IMG/VR virus record: IMGVR_UViG_3300035136_000021
Location: 1-56,882 of that record
Source of the DNA: a virus
Strand: one strand, 5' to 3'
Length of the DNA stretch: 56,882 bases
The notes below the pieces were generated by a model. That model saw only the letters and a list, made by a program, of their open reading frames with translations. It ran no database searches and was not told the DNA's origin. The translations under genes were made by a program, and so were the position numbers. Positions within the stretch are counted from its first letter, which is position 1. The number at the start of each line of letters is the position of its first letter. Shown here piece by piece: positions 15,493-23,203 of this stretch.

Positions 15493-15521
15493 TTGATTTC
15501 TTGGACTCGTTTTAGTATAAT
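15493..15521 (+). promoter_or_regulatory. Promoter with conserved spacer (P6)
   Basis: TTGATT 15493-15498, spacer tcttggactcgttttag, TATAAT 15516-15521. Drives 15618. Confidence 0.75.
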
Positions 15522-15617
15522 TATGTTAACATTTAAATCCACACAATTGTGAAGGGCGAGAATTTTTTATGTTGAAAAATAGTAATTTAATTATATCATA
15601 TAATAGGAGGTATAATA

Positions 15618-15938
15618 ATGATAAAAAAAATAATAAAATTATTATTATTTTCAGATGATGAAATAAATCAAAAGTATTTTAATTTATTAAAGTATCAAAT
15701 AAACAAAAAAGATCAAGAAATTAAAGAACTTAAAATCACTATTAAAATACAAAAAAATACAATCTCTTATATTGAATCAAAAAGTTCATGGTCCTTGATA
15801 GATAAATTAATATTTCTCAGAGATGGTTTATATAAAATCAATGAAATCAAAAAACTAAAGAAGCAAAAAATTAAGGAAGCATCGATTATTGAAAATAAAA
15901 AAATTATAAATTTCAATGATATTCAAAGAAAAATGTAA
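15618..15938 (+). CDS. Hypothetical coiled-coil protein
   Basis: A 106-residue Lys-rich protein (about a third Lys and Ile). Residues about 20-50 (KYQINKKDQEIKELKITIKI) predict a coiled coil. RBS TAGGAGG. A short hydrophobic N-terminus (IIKLLLFSDDE) is not long enough for a membrane anchor. No family known; it stands alone behind P6. Confidence 0.55.
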   Translation: MIKKIIKLLLFSDDEINQKYFNLLKYQINKKDQEIKELKITIKIQKNTISYIESKSSWSLIDKLIFLRDGLYKINEIKKLKKQKIKEASIIENKKIINFNDIQRKM

Positions 15939-15965
15939 CCTTAAAAAAAAAAAAAACCATAAGTC

Positions 15966-16160
15966 CATTTTCTAGCTATTCTATTTATTCATAATCATGA
16001 ATTAATAGATATTGATAAATAGAATCGCTAGAAACTATTAATATTTTAAAACTCTTGATATCAGTAAGTTCTAAAGATTTTTTATGATTTTAAAAACTCA
16101 CTGATATCAAAGGTTCTAGAGTTCTAAATATTTTACTATCAAAATATTATAAAATCACCT
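15966..16160. repeat. Paired long inverted repeats in intergenic gap
   Basis: The gap 15939-16266 has no gene. It holds TTTCTAGCTATTCTATTTAT pairing with ATAAATAGAATCGCTAGAAA (20 bp, one mismatch). It also holds two copies of the dispersed GATATC repeat (16055-16083 and 16098-16125), whose GATATC cores can also pair with each other. An extended -10 box TGATATAAT lies at 16219-16227 for the next gene. Confidence 0.6.
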
Positions 16161-16218
16161 TTAAAAAAAAATAATATTAGACATAATAATACATAAATAT
16201 CTAATATGTTAACTGGTG

Positions 16219-16227
16219 TGATATAAT
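16219..16227 (+). promoter_or_regulatory. Extended -10 promoter element
   Basis: TGATATAAT with a TG one base ahead of TATAAT and no clear -35 box. It does not carry the shared spacer, so 16267 may be regulated differently from the other early genes. Confidence 0.4.
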
Positions 16228-16266
16228 GGATTTATTAAACTATTAAAAAAGGAGGGTTACTAATAT

Positions 16267-17169
16267 ATGGAAATTACAGTATTAACTAAAATATTTAAAA
16301 ATTTAGCATTAAATGATCGTTGTTTGTTTAAATCTATTTATTTAGTTATATATGGAAATGTAAATCATTATAAACATACTGATATTACAAAAATAATAGT
16401 AAAAACTATTGATTATTACATAATAAATAAAAATAATTTAGAAACATTTTTCAAAAGTGATGATGGTAGAATAATGATTTCTAATTCTTTATTATTCATT
16501 AATTTATTAGATTTCTTTAAACTTCACGGATATTCAAATGATCTTGAGGTTAAAGATATTTCTTTAGTTATTCGGAAAAGTAAGATCGATAAGTTCTTAA
16601 ATTTTCTATTTTTATATAAAAAAATAGAAATTCCTAAAAAAATATCTGATTTAAATGCAAATAAATTAACTACAATTCAACATTACCTTATTAATGATAT
16701 TTACAACGGTATTAAAGATGGTTGTATATCCGATAATAAAAGTATATTTAAAATTCCAGAGAACTTAAAATCTTTTGTTAGACCTTATAATGTTAAATCG
16801 AAAATATCTCAAAAATGCTTCAATGCTTTATATAATATAAAATTTAACGAAATAAAAGATATAATGAAATTTGAAGAATTCGTGAATATTAAAAATTTAC
16901 ATTTTCCTACATTTAATCAATATTCAAGATTGTTAAATAATTTTGAATATCAACACAATAAAATAAAATGTAATATTAATAGTAAAATATTTAATATCCA
17001 TAAAAAGTATATAGACTTTGTACATTTAATTTACAGGTACAATATGTTGCAACCTTTAACAAATAATATAGATCTAGGTTTCTTGAGTACTTATGATTCT
17101 TATTCATTAATAATCATACAACATAATGAAATAATAGGTCAGATAATGCCTTTATGTAAAATTATTTAA
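16267..17169 (+). CDS. Hypothetical protein
   Basis: A 300-residue soluble protein with no recognised motif. RBS AAAAAGGAGGG, start ATG. It is rich in Lys, Ile, Asn and Phe and probably all-helical. It is paired with a zinc-ribbon gene 17 bases downstream, and then a long gene desert begins. Its place next to the repeat deserts and parS region leaves a plasmid-maintenance role open, but no replication initiator motif is visible. Confidence 0.65.
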   Translation: MEITVLTKIFKNLALNDRCLFKSIYLVIYGNVNHYKHTDITKIIVKTIDYYIINKNNLETFFKSDDGRIMISNSLLFINLLDFFKLHGYSNDLEVKDISLVIRKSKIDKFLNFLFLYKKIEIPKKISDLNANKLTTIQHYLINDIYNGIKDGCISDNKSIFKIPENLKSFVRPYNVKSKISQKCFNALYNIKFNEIKDIMKFEEFVNIKNLHFPTFNQYSRLLNNFEYQHNKIKCNINSKIFNIHKKYIDFVHLIYRYNMLQPLTNNIDLGFLSTYDSYSLIIIQHNEIIGQIMPLCKII

Positions 17170-17186
17170 AAAAAAGGAGTGTTATT

Positions 17187-17501
17187 ATGAAATCGGTATC
17201 TTGTGATCAATGTAAAAAAATTTTTAAAATAATTCTTAAAAAAATAAAGCTTCAAGAACATTTCATCCATAAAACAATATTTATTTGCCCTCATTGTAAT
17301 AAAGAATATTTATGTTTCTTCGAAAATTCATACACTGATTCATTATTAAATCAAATTAAATTATATGAAATTGGATTAAAACACCTTAACCCACAATCTA
17401 TTAAATATCGTATATTAACTGCAAAAATTCAAGATCTCATGGATAAACGAAAAGATGCTATTAAATACTTGAAACAAGAATATATCCACCTTATTAAATA
17501 A
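17187..17501 (+). CDS. Zinc-ribbon phage protein
   Basis: A 104-residue protein with CDQCKKIFKI (CxxC, about residues 6-9) and FICPHCNKEYLC (CxxC, about 35-38), followed by a helical tail (YEIGLKHLNPQSIKYRIL...KRKDAIKYLKQE). Similar small phage proteins have a zinc ribbon plus coiled coil and unknown function. It is the last gene before the desert; the E2 hairpin and a terminator follow directly. Confidence 0.65.
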   Translation: MKSVSCDQCKKIFKIILKKIKLQEHFIHKTIFICPHCNKEYLCFFENSYTDSLLNQIKLYEIGLKHLNPQSIKYRILTAKIQDLMDKRKDAIKYLKQEYIHLIK

Positions 17502-17520
17502 TATATGCTTCATCTTTATT

Positions 17521-17567
17521 CACAAGGAGACTCCCGCTTCTAAAGCTGTGAGAGGAATTGTGACTAC
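17521..17567 (+). mobile_element. Structured end-like element E2
   Basis: CACAAGGAGACTC, a small hairpin (GCTT-CTA-AAGC), then AGAGGAATTGTGACTACT. The outer CACAA/TTGTG pair matches CGCAA/TTGCG in E3 with a compensating base change, and AGAGGAATTGYGACTACT is shared, so the structure is conserved. It resembles IS200/IS605 terminal hairpins. It overlaps the start of a terminator, so it forms the 3' end of the 16267-17501 transcript. Confidence 0.4.
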
Positions 17568-17595
17568 TCTTAAATTCCTTAAGAGTTTTTTTTTT
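17566..17595 (+). terminator. Terminator after zinc-ribbon gene
   Basis: ACTCTTAA-ATTCC-TTAAGAGT followed by nine T. Closes the left arm transcripts before the desert. Confidence 0.9.
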
Positions 17596-19829
17596 ACCTT
17601 CAATCAATCTAATAACTTGATTCTTTAAATGTATGTTATTTTAAATATACAGGTTCTTTGATTTGTATAGTCTTATGTCGATTTGGAACATACTGTAAAT
17701 TACAGAAATTAGGTGATGTAAAAATTTAGCATGTATATTTCCAATGTATAAAAATGGTCATAAGTATCGTTTAACACATATTACTAAACATGTTAATAAA
17801 AAACATTTGAGATATTGAACAAATACAAAAAATTTAGGCAAATTTTTTGCCTGTTACTAATACCTTACATTATACCGTTATAATCCTTACTATTACTAAG
17901 TTTAGAGATTTGTCAGCTAACATAAGCAGGCATTCTTTAGGCACCAATATACATATCGGTCAAAAATTAGCTACCGTCATTACTATCTTATAGAGATCAG
18001 GCATTTTAGGCATAAAATATTAAAGTCAGCTAGCCAGAAAAAACACCCTAATTTTTTTTTACATTATCAAATTATATATTTATTCGTAGAAAATGCCTAA
18101 AATACCTTAGGGTATTGTACAATAGTGATAATCAGTCTTTAAACGGGTTTTGTCATTTGCCTAAAAATGCCTGTCACCTATAGGTGACGAGGTCTGTATA
18201 CCTGTAATGACGATGGCTAGAAGGTAATTAGGTACTAAAAAAACTTAGGCAATTTTTTTGCCTAACTATGCCTAGAGTAGTCATAATCATTAATTGGGCA
18301 AGGGATCAAAAAGGTTCAAAAAAGATTTGTAAAACAATATTGATTAATAGTCAAAAAACTAATACAAAATAGTCAGGTTAAAAATTTGCCTAAAAGTATT
18401 TAAAAAAGTTAGGCAAAAAATTTGCCTAACTGTGCCTAGAGTAGTTATATCAATTGATTTAATGGGTTTTAAGATATTTTGTTTCATATAATATTGATAT
18501 TTAGAAATTAATTTTTAAATATTGATATGGGCCTTTAAAGCATGATATTACTTATTTAAAGTATTTAGTGTATAAAATATTGATTTAGAATTTAAATTCT
18601 AAATATAAGATTCTAGGCATATTTTTTTGCCTAATTTTTAATCGTGATTTTTAAAATTTTTAAATCAAAAAGATAAAATTGCTTTAAGACCTTTAGTATC
18701 AATAGATTTAAAGAATTTAAGTACTTTTTTTCAATTGTATCTAAAGATTCTATAATTTTTCGTATTTTTAATATAATCCAGTAATATCAATACCGTCAAG
18801 GTTTTATAAAAGTTAATTTAAATTAAATTAGATATATGCAAAACACTACTCGTTTTTTAATTTTTTAATATATTACGACTTTATGACATGGACATCATAG
18901 AGACATAGCGTTAGTTTAACTGTCATTCCATGTAGTGAATTGCTGACATAGATATTTAAAATAACTTTACCATATTTTGTTAATCCAATTCTTAGCTTCC
19001 TTTGAATCTTTTAGGATCTTTGACATTTTATGTATTTCCGAATATTTTACAATTTAATCTGTTTCCAATAATAGGTGATTGACATACACGAATTCAGATT
19101 ACTTTTTTACTTGATAAATTTGTAAATATAACGCCTTACCAAATGTTTTGTTTATCCACTAATAATTGGAAAAAAAAACTTCCAATTCTTGAAACGCTGA
19201 TTATTCAAAATACAAATAAAATTAGTGACACAAAATTTTCATACTAATAATGAACTTTTGTTTTTTAGAATGGCTATGTAAAATCATGTTAAAAACAACA
19301 ATTCTTAGCTTCCTTTTGATTTTAGTGACTTATAGATGTGTAAAAAATATGTTACTAAAATTTGTAGAAAAAAAAAAATACCATCGGGGGGTATGCTGGT
19401 ACGAACCATAATCACTTAAAAAAAAAATATAGTTTTTAAAACTGACAAAGTACTTTAAGACCAGTGATAGTAATGGTTCTAGAGATCATGTGTAAATAAT
19501 TACCAATTGGAAAACATGGTAATTATTTCAATCAAAAGTATACAAGACGTTCCAAATATTTCCAACGGTTTTACTGGCTTACAGCGATTTAGTTATATTT
19601 AAATATTCAAATATTCAAATATTTGAATATTTACAGTTTGAGGATACTTTTGTAATAAAAATATAGTAAATTAAGTAAATAAAAAACGACTTTTAAAATG
19701 ACAAAATATACGTACTGATATCACTAGTTTACATGTACATGGTCGTGGGAAACCTTGTTACAATCAGACATGTAAGAGCTAAAAAAACTTACTTTTTTTA
19801 ACGCACACGTTTGTTACCATATATTAGTA
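17596..19829. repeat. Gene desert of dispersed repeats, copy 1
   Basis: No credible gene. It holds about 18 TGCCTAA/TTAGGCA motifs, several as hairpins (e.g. AGGCAAATTTTTTGCCT near 17838 and TAGGCAAAAAATTTGCCTA near 18411). A longer direct repeat occurs at about 18240-18288 and 18403-18450. Degenerate GATATCAATAGATTCAAAG copies lie at 18440-18472, 18681-18717, 18777-18807 and 19450-19490. It also has a 16-bp palindrome (18173-18188), a 12-bp stem (19494-19528) and a GC-rich islet near 19384-19412. The same families fill 51960-53310. Confidence 0.7.
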
Positions 19830-19857
19830 TTGACAAATATTTTAAATATTGTATAAT
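19830..19857 (+). promoter_or_regulatory. Promoter facing the parS region
   Basis: TTGACA 19830-19835, 16-nt spacer, TATAAT 19852-19857. It lacks the TTTTAG spacer end. No gene follows before the palindrome at 19970, so it may make a short RNA. Confidence 0.5.
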
Positions 19858-19969
19858 AAAAGGTTTGTTAAAAATTAGTTAATTTTAAAATACTATTTTA
19901 TTAAAAAGTATGATATAATGAAAAAAAATTAAAATTTGTCGTATAATAAGTTAAGATTATGTTGGACAA

Positions 19970-20002
19970 GGAAGCTAAGAATTATTAGAATTCTCAGCTT
20001 CC
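19970..20002. repeat. GGAAGCTAAGAATT palindrome, imperfect copy
   Basis: GGAAGCTAAGAATT, loop ATTAG, AATTCTCAGCTTCC; 14-bp stem with one mismatch. Related to the perfect 24-bp palindromes at 20813, 20903 and 53315. It sits 43 bases before the first parS site. Confidence 0.8.
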
Positions 20003-20044
20003 TTAAAATAATTTAAATGAAATAATAATAATACTAAAAAAAAT

Positions 20045-20060
20045 TGTTTCATGTGAAACA
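20045..20060. promoter_or_regulatory. parS-like ParB-binding site, copy 1
   Basis: TGTTTCATGTGAAACA, one base from the bacterial consensus TGTTTCACGTGAAACA. The flanks ATTG...TATAGCATTTAG match those of copy 2 at 21325. No parB gene is in the window, so host ParB would have to bind. Confidence 0.8.
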
Positions 20061-20068
20061 TATAGCAT

Positions 20069-20502
20069 TTAGTTCCCTTAGTTCCCTTAGTTCCCTTAGT
20101 TCCCTTAGTTCCCTTAGTTCCTTTAGTTCCCTTAGTTCCCTGAGTTCCCTGAGTTCCCTTAGTTCCCTTAGTTCCCTTAGTTCCCTTAGTTCCCTTAGTT
20201 CCCTTAGTTACTTTAGTTCCCTTAGTTACTTTAGTTCCCTGAGTTCCCTTAGTTCCCTTAGTTCCCTTATTTCCCTTAGTTCCCTGAGTTTCTTTAGTTC
20301 CCTGAGTTTCTTTAGTTCCTTTAGTTCCCTGAGTTTCTTTAGTTCCCTGAGTTTCTTTAGTTCCTTTAGTTCCCTGAGTTCCCTGAGTTCCCTGAATTTA
20401 TTTAGTTCCCTTAGTTCCTTGAGTTCCCTGAGTTCCCTGAGTTTATTTAGTTCCCTTAGTTCCTTGAGTTCCTTGAGTTCCCTGAGTTTATTTAGTTCCT
20501 TT
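20069..20502. repeat. 9-bp satellite TTAGTTCCC, about 48 units
   Basis: Tandem TTAGTTCCC with variants TGAGTTCCC, TTAGTTCCT, TTAGTTACT, TGAGTTTCT and TGAATTTAT. It begins 9 bases after parS copy 1. The complementary unit (GGGAACTAA) resembles the GGGACTAA units of the array near 21100, so the two arrays face each other. It is open as a poly(Leu-Ser-Ser) frame, but that frame would start inside parS and has no ribosome site, so I do not call it a gene. Confidence 0.9.
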
Positions 20503-20515
20503 TATCATACTATAT

Positions 20516-20544
20516 TTGACAATACGTTTGTATTTTAGTATAAT
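20516..20544 (+). promoter_or_regulatory. Promoter with conserved spacer (P7)
   Basis: TTGACA 20516-20521, spacer atacgtttgtattttag, TATAAT 20539-20544. Drives the Acb2-like gene at 20605. Confidence 0.85.
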
Positions 20545-20604
20545 ATAAACAATAAGTTAACAGATGTAATTTTCATGAAAATTCTGATACTGGGAGTGTT
20601 GATT

Positions 20605-20808
20605 ATGGATTTAAGTATTATTGAAAAAAGTATGACAAATATTAAACCAACAGAAGAACAAATTAAAAAAATTGAATCTTTACGTGAAGATTATAAAAGT
20701 TTAGCAAAATGTGTTAATGAAATATCTAAAGATAGCAGATATAAAAGTTTAGCTATTACAAGTTTAGAAGAATCGTTGATGTGGGCTGTTAAAAATATAT
20801 TGTTGTAA
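20605..20808 (+). CDS. Acb2-like small protein, candidate cyclic-nucleotide sponge
   Basis: A 67-residue all-helical protein (ATG 20605 behind GGGAGTG; the upstream ATG at 20575 lacks a site). The pattern EEQIKKIESLREDYKSLAKC...SRYKSLAITSLEESLMWAVK resembles phage Acb2: a helix with EI..I..L...L..L, then RW.aIA.TdLQ.GfMAl.RAV. Acb2 oligomers trap cyclic di- and trinucleotides and block CBASS. LEESLMW is shared with the hairpin domain at 3175. It has its own promoter and a palindromic terminator and lies between the two parS sites. Homology is inferred by eye. Confidence 0.55.
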   Translation: MDLSIIEKSMTNIKPTEEQIKKIESLREDYKSLAKCVNEISKDSRYKSLAITSLEESLMWAVKNILL

Positions 20809-20812
20809 TAAA

Positions 20813-20836
20813 GGAAGCTAAGAATTCTTAGCTTCC
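20813..20836. terminator. Perfect 24-bp palindrome (GGAAGCTAAGAA type)
   Basis: GGAAGCTAAGAA followed by its exact complement, then TTTATTATT. It begins four bases after the Acb2-like stop codon and probably terminates it. Confidence 0.85.
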
Positions 20837-20902
20837 TTTATTATTAGGTGATGTTAGTTATCATACATCATGTCAAAAACATTAAATAATGTGAAGTATT
20901 AA

Positions 20903-20926
20903 GGAAGCTAAGAATTCTTAGCTTCC
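20903..20926. repeat. Perfect 24-bp palindrome, second copy
   Basis: Same sequence as 20813-20836 but no T-run follows; the GGGACTGAG array starts five bases later. A terminator role is less clear here, so it may have a structural or binding role. Confidence 0.9.
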
Positions 20927-20930
20927 TTAG

Positions 20931-21269
20931 TACTGAGACCTGAGGGACTGAGACCTGAGGGACTGAGACCTGAGGGACTGAGACCTGAGGGACTGAGACC
21001 TGAGGGACTGAGACCTGAGGGACTGAGACCTGAGGGACTGATGAACTTATGTGCTGATGAACTTATGTGCTGATGAACTTATGTTATGTGCTGATGGTAC
21101 TAAGGGACTAAGGGACTGAGACCTGAGGATTTATGTGCTGATGGTACTAAGGGACTAAGGGACTGAGACCTGAGGATTTATGTGCTGATGGTACTAAGGG
21201 ACTGAGGGACTGAGGGACTGAGACCTGAGGATTTATGTCCTGATGGTACTAAGGGACTGAGGGACTGAT
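20931..21269. repeat. Compound satellite of GGGACTGAG-type units
   Basis: It starts with seven 15-bp units ACTGAGACCTGAGGG, then three GATGAACTTATGTGCT units (one altered), then four longer blocks built of GATGGTACTAAGGGACTAAG, GGGACTGAGACCTGAGG and ATTTATGTGCT. The units resemble the reverse complement of the left array (20069-20502). The region is clearly richer in G than the surroundings and strand-biased. It ends 56 bases before parS copy 2. Confidence 0.9.
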
Positions 21270-21324
21270 GATTGTAATAAGAATGCATTTGATAACACCG
21301 ATTTATTGTAGTAGTTTTTTTAAT

Positions 21325-21340
21325 TGTTTCACGTGAAACA
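21325..21340. promoter_or_regulatory. parS site, perfect consensus, copy 2
   Basis: TGTTTCACGTGAAACA, the exact consensus of bacterial chromosomal parS sites bound by ParB/Spo0J. Flanks (ATTG before, TATAGTATTTAG after) match copy 1. Confidence 0.9.
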
Positions 21341-21360
21341 TATAGTATTTAGGAAGCTGA

Positions 21361-21649
21361 GAACAAAAGTTTTTTTTAAGTTTTATATTTTTTTTTTTGT
21401 TATTTTTAATTTTTTGTAATTTTTTATTTTTTTTGATTTTTTAAAATTCTGGGAAATTATAGAAAATTTATTTTTATTTTTTCCGAGGTAGTGAAAATAA
21501 ATCTACGTAATATTTTTTCAATATACTTAAATAAATCCAAGAATTCAATAAACTTAAAGAATCAAAGAACTTAAAGAATTAATGAAATAAAAAAAAATCC
21601 AAAAACTTAAAGAATCAATGAACTAATGAACACAAGGAGAGGATTGACT
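21361..21649. other. T-rich tract and leader, candidate unwinding element
   Basis: 21361-21485 is almost pure T with runs up to about 12, ideal for easy melting. It is followed by repeated CTTAAAGAATCAA/ATTAA phrases (21540-21620) and the ribosome site of the next gene. Next to parS and palindromes, it could be a DNA-unwinding element of an origin. No gene seen. Confidence 0.45.
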
Positions 21650-22036
21650 ATGTTATCAAATACCTTTCAAATTATATTAAAGAAAATAGCCTGTAAAATG
21701 AATTTACAATTAAAAACTGTTGAAAATATTCTTAAGTATATAGAAAATATGAATATTGAAGATTATTTGTATGCAGAAAATTTAGAATCTAAATTTAAAT
21801 TAGACCAAAAAACTATTCTTAAAATATTAACTTTACTTGAAAAAGAAGATATTTTAAAAAAAGTATACAAATTATATTGTCCTAGATGTAATAATTTTAG
21901 TGATGATTCATATGAAACTCTAAAAGATTTAGAGGAATATGAGAATTGTGAAAATTGTGGTAATAAACTAATATCCAAAGATAATTTATATAAATATGTT
22001 ATTATATTTTTTGTGGTGAAAAATAATGGCAAATAA
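21650..22036 (+). CDS. Winged-helix and zinc-ribbon protein
   Basis: A 128-residue protein from ATG 21650 (site AAGGAGAGG). Residues about 30-70 read as a winged helix (IEDYLYAENLESKFKLDQKT, ILKILTLLEKEDILKK). Then comes a zinc ribbon CPRCNNF...CENCGNK (CxxC twice). Such wHTH-ribbon modules are DNA-binding or are N-terminal parts of larger conflict proteins. It overlaps the next small gene by 11 bases, suggesting the two are parts of one former unit. Confidence 0.6.
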   Translation: MLSNTFQIILKKIACKMNLQLKTVENILKYIENMNIEDYLYAENLESKFKLDQKTILKILTLLEKEDILKKVYKLYCPRCNNFSDDSYETLKDLEEYENCENCGNKLISKDNLYKYVIIFFVVKNNGK

Positions 22037-22142
22037 AAAAACTTTCTTTCATGAATATTATGAAAGTATGGGCAAAGATTTTTCAAAAATTTCGTTGTCA
22101 TTTAGTAAAGAAGTGAAAAGTCAAGTTAATTTAATAATTTAG
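22026..22142 (+). CDS. Short protein, possibly truncated
   Basis: A 38-residue protein (MANKKTFFHEYYESMGKDFS...) overlapping the wHTH-ribbon gene and ending 24 bases before the E3 element. No known motif. The coupling and abrupt end suggest either a true small partner or the front of a gene cut by the E3 insertion. Confidence 0.45.
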   Translation: MANKKTFFHEYYESMGKDFSKISLSFSKEVKSQVNLII

Positions 22143-22166
22143 AAAGGAGAATGCAAGGAGAGACTT

Positions 22167-22214
22167 AGTAGTCGCAATTCCTCTCACCACCTAAGATGTG
22201 GTAGTATCCTTGCG
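22167..22214 (-). mobile_element. Structured end-like element E3
   Basis: Read on the minus strand: CGCAAGGATACT, hairpin CCAC-ATCTTAG-GTGG, AGAGGAATTGCGACTACT. Same plan as E2 with a compensating A-T to G-C change in the outer stem. On the plus strand a second, exclusive stem GCAAGGA/TCCTTGC (22153-22159 with 22207-22213) is possible and ends at the ribosome site of the gene at 22222. So it is either an IS200/IS605-like end or a leader RNA switch. Confidence 0.4.
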
Positions 22215-22221
22215 AGGAGTG

Positions 22222-22647
22222 ATGAAATTAGACAAAGATATATATACAATTCCTGAAGTAGTTAGAATCTTAAGATTAAATGATAAAGAAGTGAGAGAAA
22301 TGTTAAGAAATAAAACTTTATCAGGTTTCAAGATGAATAATGGTGATTGGAGAATTAGTAAAGAAGCGATATTAATTTTTTTAAACGATAAAGAATATAA
22401 TATATTTAAAAATCTTGATGGTTATGTTATTAATATTTATCTAATACATAAAGACGTAGATTTATCTAAACTTAAAGGTAAAGATTTTACAAAATGTAAT
22501 TTAGATGATCATTTATTTTCAGATATTAAAAATAATGAAGTAAAATGTGTATTTGGCGGAGTAGAATTTATAAGGAAAGAAGAATTGAATAAATATATTG
22601 GATATACTTCAAGGAATAGAGAAGAAAACAGATATTATCAGTTATAA
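22222..22647 (+). CDS. Excisionase/MerR-type HTH protein
   Basis: A 141-residue protein; ATG 22222 follows GCGAGGAGTG. Residues about 6-53 are a winged MerR/excisionase-type HTH: DIYTIPEVVRILRLNDKEVR, EMLRNKTLSGFK, GDWRISKEAILIFL. The rest is unknown. Such proteins act as excisionase-like architectural factors or repressors. It sits just after E3, so expression could depend on that structure. The next ORF overlaps its end by 50 bases. Confidence 0.65.
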   Translation: MKLDKDIYTIPEVVRILRLNDKEVREMLRNKTLSGFKMNNGDWRISKEAILIFLNDKEYNIFKNLDGYVINIYLIHKDVDLSKLKGKDFTKCNLDDHLFSDIKNNEVKCVFGGVEFIRKEELNKYIGYTSRNREENRYYQL

Positions 22648-22957
22648 TTATGATAAAGAACTTAATATTCTAAAGACTTTAATATCTAATGATAAAAAAT
22701 TACAAGAACTTATTGAATTTTATGATAATTATATTATGGACAAATATGAAGATTTAACGACTTTGTTTTCATTTAAGAATTATGAATTGAATTTGATGTA
22801 TCTACAATCAAAAATTTATAAATACCATAGAGAAATTTATTATACTGGTATAAAAGATATTGAAAAATTTGTAATATATTATTTTGATAATTGTTATAAT
22901 AGTAATATAAATATTTATGATTATTTAAATATGATATATTTTACTATAAAATACTAA
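22598..22957 (+). CDS. Hypothetical protein
   Basis: A 119-residue Tyr- and Ile-rich protein without known motif. The TTG at 22598 lies inside the previous gene with no clear site; the true start may be slightly later, after CAAGGAATAGAG. Helical throughout. It is followed by a terminator. Confidence 0.5.
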   Translation: MDILQGIEKKTDIISYNYDKELNILKTLISNDKKLQELIEFYDNYIMDKYEDLTTLFSFKNYELNLMYLQSKIYKYHREIYYTGIKDIEKFVIYYFDNCYNSNINIYDYLNMIYFTIKY

Positions 22958-22960
22958 CGA

Positions 22961-23006
22961 GACCTTAGAAAAAAAAAGACCTGAAAATATTTTAAGGTCC
23001 TTTTTT
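22961..23006 (+). terminator. Terminator before the late module
   Basis: Inner stem GACCT/AGGTC with outer GACCTTA/TAAGGTC alternative, then CTTTTTT. The gap 23007-23230 holds no gene. Confidence 0.7.
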
Positions 23007-23195
23007 CCATTAGTATTTAAAAGCAGTATTTAAAAGTAGTCATTATGTAACTTATTTTTTTTTGAAAATCGCTAATTAAAATACTTGTTTTAATTTTTTT
23101 AAAAAATAGGGTAAAAAAGTAATTTCTTTATACTAGTTTATACATCATATGAACTAAATTAATTATAATATATAAGATTATATCTTGTCAATTTT

Positions 23196-23203
23196 GTTAT
23201 AAT
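23196..23203 (+). promoter_or_regulatory. Candidate late promoter, extended -10
   Basis: TGTTATAAT (TG-n-TATAAT) with no good -35 box, about 30 bases before the first gene of the virion module. Unlike the early promoters it lacks the TTTTAG spacer, as expected for a differently timed promoter. Confidence 0.45.

Noticed and set aside
17596-19829. Decayed protein-coding genes in the first desert
   Set aside because: I found no stretches with recognisable protein motifs in any frame; repeated hairpin motifs explain the sequence better.
20044-20538. 164-residue poly(Leu-Ser-Ser) ORF
   Set aside because: It starts at a TTG inside the parS site, has no ribosome binding site and is just the TTAGTTCCC satellite read in one frame.
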